A stretch of DNA of 64,000 nucleotides, taken from positions 13,452,787-13,516,786 of the forward strand of contig NC_067195.1 in NCBI RefSeq assembly GCF_000699445.3, written 5' to 3'. Below, one piece after another: positions 60,326-64,000 of this stretch; within the stretch, counting starts at the first letter, position 1, and each line of letters starts with the position of its first letter. The notes beneath the pieces were generated by a model that was given only the letters and a program-made list of their open reading frames with translations, searched no databases and was not told the origin of the DNA. Origin of the DNA: Schistosoma haematobium (taxonomy: Eukaryota; Platyhelminthes; Trematoda; Strigeidida; Schistosomatidae). A program made the translations under genes and the position numbers.

Positions 60326-63102
60326 TAATTCTTGCTTCTACTCAGACTCCTAATTCGCTTTTTCATCAAATTATGACTATTTACCCACCCTCGTTTTATT
60401 AACTTTTGTTATAAATCATTTTATAATTAGGCTGTTTTCTAATCGGTTGACAACCATTCAAGGTCGTCGCTACTATATGATCCTAAAATCTTTAGGTATC
60501 AATTGGTCAACCAACCAACATAGATCCTGGTAAATACGTGCATCTGTTCAAGTCGTCACACCTCATCATCGGAACAGTGAGATTAAATTATCTTAACAAA
60601 TGTCGGGATAGTTTAAATAGCGACAGTACTAGCCATAGATAATCTGACCCGAGAAGAATGAACGAATTCGCAGGATAAAAATATAAAAGGTAACTTTAGA
60701 TCTCAAGATCCGAGGTGCAACATCTGTGCTATTAGGATTGATTCTATGTCATGCTGGTCGATGTTTCAAACCATTGGTTCCGATAATCACATAGACACCA
60801 ACCTACCAACATCCCGTGAAAAAGAGAGGAGAAAATATAGTATATATATTCGTTTATTTATTCATCAGCATACGCAGTTTAATTATTTCTTAAAAAATTA
60901 ATTATCAAACATACCAAAAAACATTGTAGAAATGCTTTTGGAGGACTTGACGACAACAACAACAACAGCAATGACGATGACAATGACAAACATGCGTAGT
61001 TTACCGACCAGAAAAAAATGTTATATGCATGAAACACTGTGAGACTGGAAATCCCATATATATGATGTTATGGAACCGTGTCACTACTACTACACACTGC
61101 GATACACTACATACATACTCAAATACTGGAAACACGTTAAAGGACAAGTAACTTTGTGTGATAAATGAGACTGATTGACTAATGAATCTGTGAATTAGCT
61201 ATCGTCGAAAAATCCCCAACTACTCAGTGAGAATAAGATTGATTAGGAAAACCGATGTAGAAAGTGAACGCTTGACAAATGAACGAAAACAATGTTTTAA
61301 AAAAGTCTTGGATAAAACTGAAAGTAAACAAAATAGCACACAAAATGAAATATAAACTTGGAGTTTTTTGTGTTTAACTTCTCAATGGTTGCTTAATTGA
61401 GGTTATTTTGTGGCGAATTCTATCATTGAAATAAGTAAATACTTAGAAACTATCAACATCTACAAAACAATATAGTAGAGGAAGGACCTTGTAACATCTG
61501 TTCATAGAAAACTTATTCAAATAATTGTAATCTACTTTGTATCACAGACTTCTTAAGTTGCATAGTCATTACAGTAAACCTAAGTCATCGTAAAAAGAGA
61601 ATTCATGTACACGGATTCACGTTTTAAGGAATTCATTAGGCCAGCAGAGGTAGGTGTATTAAGCTCTAAACTAAACAACTGCTAACCTGATTGAACCGAA
61701 GTAATTACAGCGAAGTTCGAAATTGTAGCTTAACACAATCTAAAGTCAAATAATTATACAGTTCTTAATACATCTACCCAATTCGGATCAGACCGACCAA
61801 TTTGATCCAGCAGAATATTTCTTGATACTTTGAATAAAAACATGCTTCTGGCTGACAAACTGTTGGAGTTGATCTACACATCAACATTATGACTTGTTGA
61901 GGTTGTCACAGCAACAAACACTATTGTGACCTTTCACAAAATATTATTTTAGCGTGATAATACCACCTAGTTGACACTAATTCCTATTGGTTTCTTTGTC
62001 TTGCAGAATATCAGATATACTGTAATGTTTGTTCATTTCATAGTTTTTACTTGAAACATAAAAGTTGTCTTACGAAGTCTAATCTTTTCTCTTTTTACTT
62101 GAGTACAGTTGACAAACGTTGCTGTTCATTGGTCGTTCGATCTATATCCAATCGAGATAGCTTCCCTCTCTTATTAGAAGGCAGATCACCCCTTATCCCT
62201 CACCAATCGTCGTTATTCTCGAACTCAACTCTATACAAACTACAACACGAACAAATTAAACTATACCCTATTGTATAACAGAATAATGACTGAAGAATTA
62301 AACTTATCGTCAAATAGGTGAACAGTAAGTTGATTAATGAATGAATACATGCTACAGTACATATATGAATCAAGTTGTAAAATGAAAGAGAGAGGAAGTG
62401 GCTAGTGGTAGACAGAAATATATATATATATACAAAGAGACTAAAACTCCTTTTTTTCCACAGTGCACAACACTTACAGATAGCCCAAACTGTACCTAAC
62501 AAATAATGAATACAGTTGAAATGATGTTGGTTCAAATGAAGTGAGTGAACAAAAAAAGAAATCTGTTAAATAAAAATGTTTGTTAACAATTAAAATAAAT
62601 CCATCCTTATATTTAGAATCAGTACTTATTTGACACAGATTATTCGAAAAAATTGACAGTGCATTAGTAGATAAGTTTCAAAAAGATTGAGTTTGCTTTA
62701 TTTGAAATTCGTAAAAAAAATAAGAATTTATTTTGTACAACTTTCAGAAATCATCTAAAATTTGTTTCTGAGAAGAGAAGCGAAGGGCCAACTATCAAAG
62801 AAAGTTTGAATATCCATTCCTCACCCCTAAAACAGAATAAATAGACTTTTGCACCAATCTGCTACTTGACTACTAGATCAATCAACACGTACTATTTAGT
62901 TTAGTCTGAATAATTGTTTGCTCCATTAAATTTTATACATATTCACAGGTTTACTTTCTGTGAAATGTTAAATCCTCTACAGACCCAATCATCAATTTAC
63001 AAATGATAATATATTTGATAAAACAGCAAAACACATGAAACACAGTTATATTTCTATGTTTAGAAAAAGTCAGATTACATACAAATTGTTAAATATAGAT
63101 AA

Positions 63103-63246
63103 AACAATAGGACGGAGTTGATCTGAAAAATGTGATGTATTTGCGCTACATATTTCAAACAATTTGATCACATATATATTTGTTCTTCGAAATTTATAGA
63201 GCAAATATATCACATTTTTCAGATTAAATTCGTCTTTCCATTGTTC
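63103..63246. repeat. 145-bp imperfect inverted repeat (hairpin)
   Basis: Left arm 63103-63163 and right arm 63182-63246 pair along nearly their full length around a loop of about 18 bases. The 16-mer ATCTGAAAAATGTGAT (63121-63136) is matched exactly by its complement at 63209-63224. It could be a small MITE-like transposon remnant or a hairpin RNA locus. Confidence 0.75.
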
Positions 63247-63518
63247 TATAGAAATTTATAAAAGGGACTAATTGGTTTGAATTGTTAGATAGTCGAATAA
63301 AAATTTGATTAGATTACCCCGTTTACTCTAATTTAACTCACTTTACTAAGTGATAAATCAGTGTACGCGGCTTTAAGTCCTACTTTATTTGTGAGAGCTA
63401 TTGATACTACCTGACCGCCCTAATGGGATTTTACTTTGACGTGTTCTCATTTTGTTTCTCAAGAATGAAGAGAACCAATGAGTAGGAAACTACAAAAGAG
63501 AAAAAAGTAGGAACTTAC

Positions 63519-63566
63519 CTATGCTTTGGCCAACTGCTTCTAATCTCACCCCGTTGCAAACGGGTA
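63519..63566 (-). CDS. Candidate 48-nt upstream exon of the FIP gene
   Basis: Flanked by acceptor AGTTGTAG and a strong donor GTAAGTT. Only one frame joins exon a in phase: T, TRLQRGEIRSSWPKH-like codons, then AG completed by the T of exon a to Ser. It shows no family motif, and the splice sites may be coincidence. The block is more G+C-rich than its flanks. Confidence 0.3.
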
Positions 63567-64000
63567 CTACAACTTATGTAAAGCAATTTCAAGTTTTCGA
63601 AACAGGTCCAATCATCAACAATGCGGCCAAAATAGTGGTAATTATAGTAATAATAGCGACAACAGAAGTAGGCGAATAATCATCATTATTATTGATACAA
63701 TGATGAAATCACCCAGCGGCAATGACAGGTATGAATCGGGTTAGACAAACATAAGCAATAATGATGATAATAATGGTAATAACAGTGATTAGATTGTGAG
63801 TTGTCGAAGAGCAATACAGCAAACAGTGTTAGAATTATTTGATTCATTTTGTTTTTAAAGAAAAACGAAAAAAAAGTCAAATATGAGGTTTAATCATAAG
63901 AATAATGAATTTCAAATTTAGGGTTAAACCATGGTACGAGTATAGTACTTAGTGAACAAAGCTATCATTGTACTTAACAGTGATAAAAAGTAAACTACCT
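63567..64000. other. Right edge, no supported feature
   Basis: AT-rich with ATT/ATA-type short repeats around 63650-63790. The minus-strand frame 63689-63880 is low complexity. Confidence 0.4.

Larger units (their letters stand above)
54449..63518 (-). other. Presumed FIP intron or upstream region, no firm exon
   Basis: 9 kb without a convincing EF-hand exon. SINE relics are at 56770-57083 (minus), 58000-58290 (minus) and 59560-59750 (plus); a telomere-like tract is at 60244-60325. Small frames (54553-55390, 62051-62535) have no motif. Confidence 0.5.

Overview
The window is AT-rich eukaryotic DNA. It carries small exons with GT..AG introns of 0.8 to 4.9 kb, and every common repeat in it is of the kind known from blood flukes: Smα-type SINEs with hammerhead-ribozyme cores, RTE-clade LINE fragments and Penelope-like elements of the Cercyon type. 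I infer a Schistosoma genome; the species cannot be settled by eye. There are no operons, rRNA genes or CRISPR arrays. Most long reading frames are chance frames in repeats.

Two host genes are supported, both on the minus strand. (1) At 1738-5083 lie three exons of a GLIS1/GLIS3-type Krüppel-like zinc-finger transcription factor. They encode a long Asn/Ser/Tyr-rich N-terminus and four of the usual five C2H2 fingers; the fifth finger and the C-terminus lie beyond the left edge. (2) At 35917-54448 lie six exons encoding the last ~334 residues of a class II Rab11 family-interacting protein (FIP3/FIP4, Drosophila nuclear fallout). This part holds a long coiled coil and a C-terminal Rab11-binding domain. 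A 48-nt candidate upstream exon at 63519-63566 fits the reading phase. The EF-hand region expected upstream is not seen.

The 30 kb between the genes is a transposon graveyard. It holds a fairly young, 5'-truncated Cercyon-like Penelope element with a GIY-YIG endonuclease (9.7-10.9 kb), an RTE endonuclease piece (11.4-11.9 kb), and a nested Penelope-like array whose ~98-bp inverted flanks resemble pseudo-LTRs (20.8-22.4 kb). A Smα-like SINE at 23.3 kb keeps an intact hammerhead core. Two 5'-truncated RTE tails follow, one with a perfect 15-bp target-site duplication (25.2-25.5 kb). The introns of the FIP gene hold further SINEs, an LTR-like piece, another RTE 3' end and a block of decayed, coding-like sequence (45.85-46.95 kb) that I cannot identify.

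The observations most worth a second look are the ribozyme-bearing elements (the intact core at 23.3 kb and the candidate in the Penelope flanks), the head-to-head SINE palindromes, the 145-bp hairpin at 63.1-63.25 kb and the decayed coding block.
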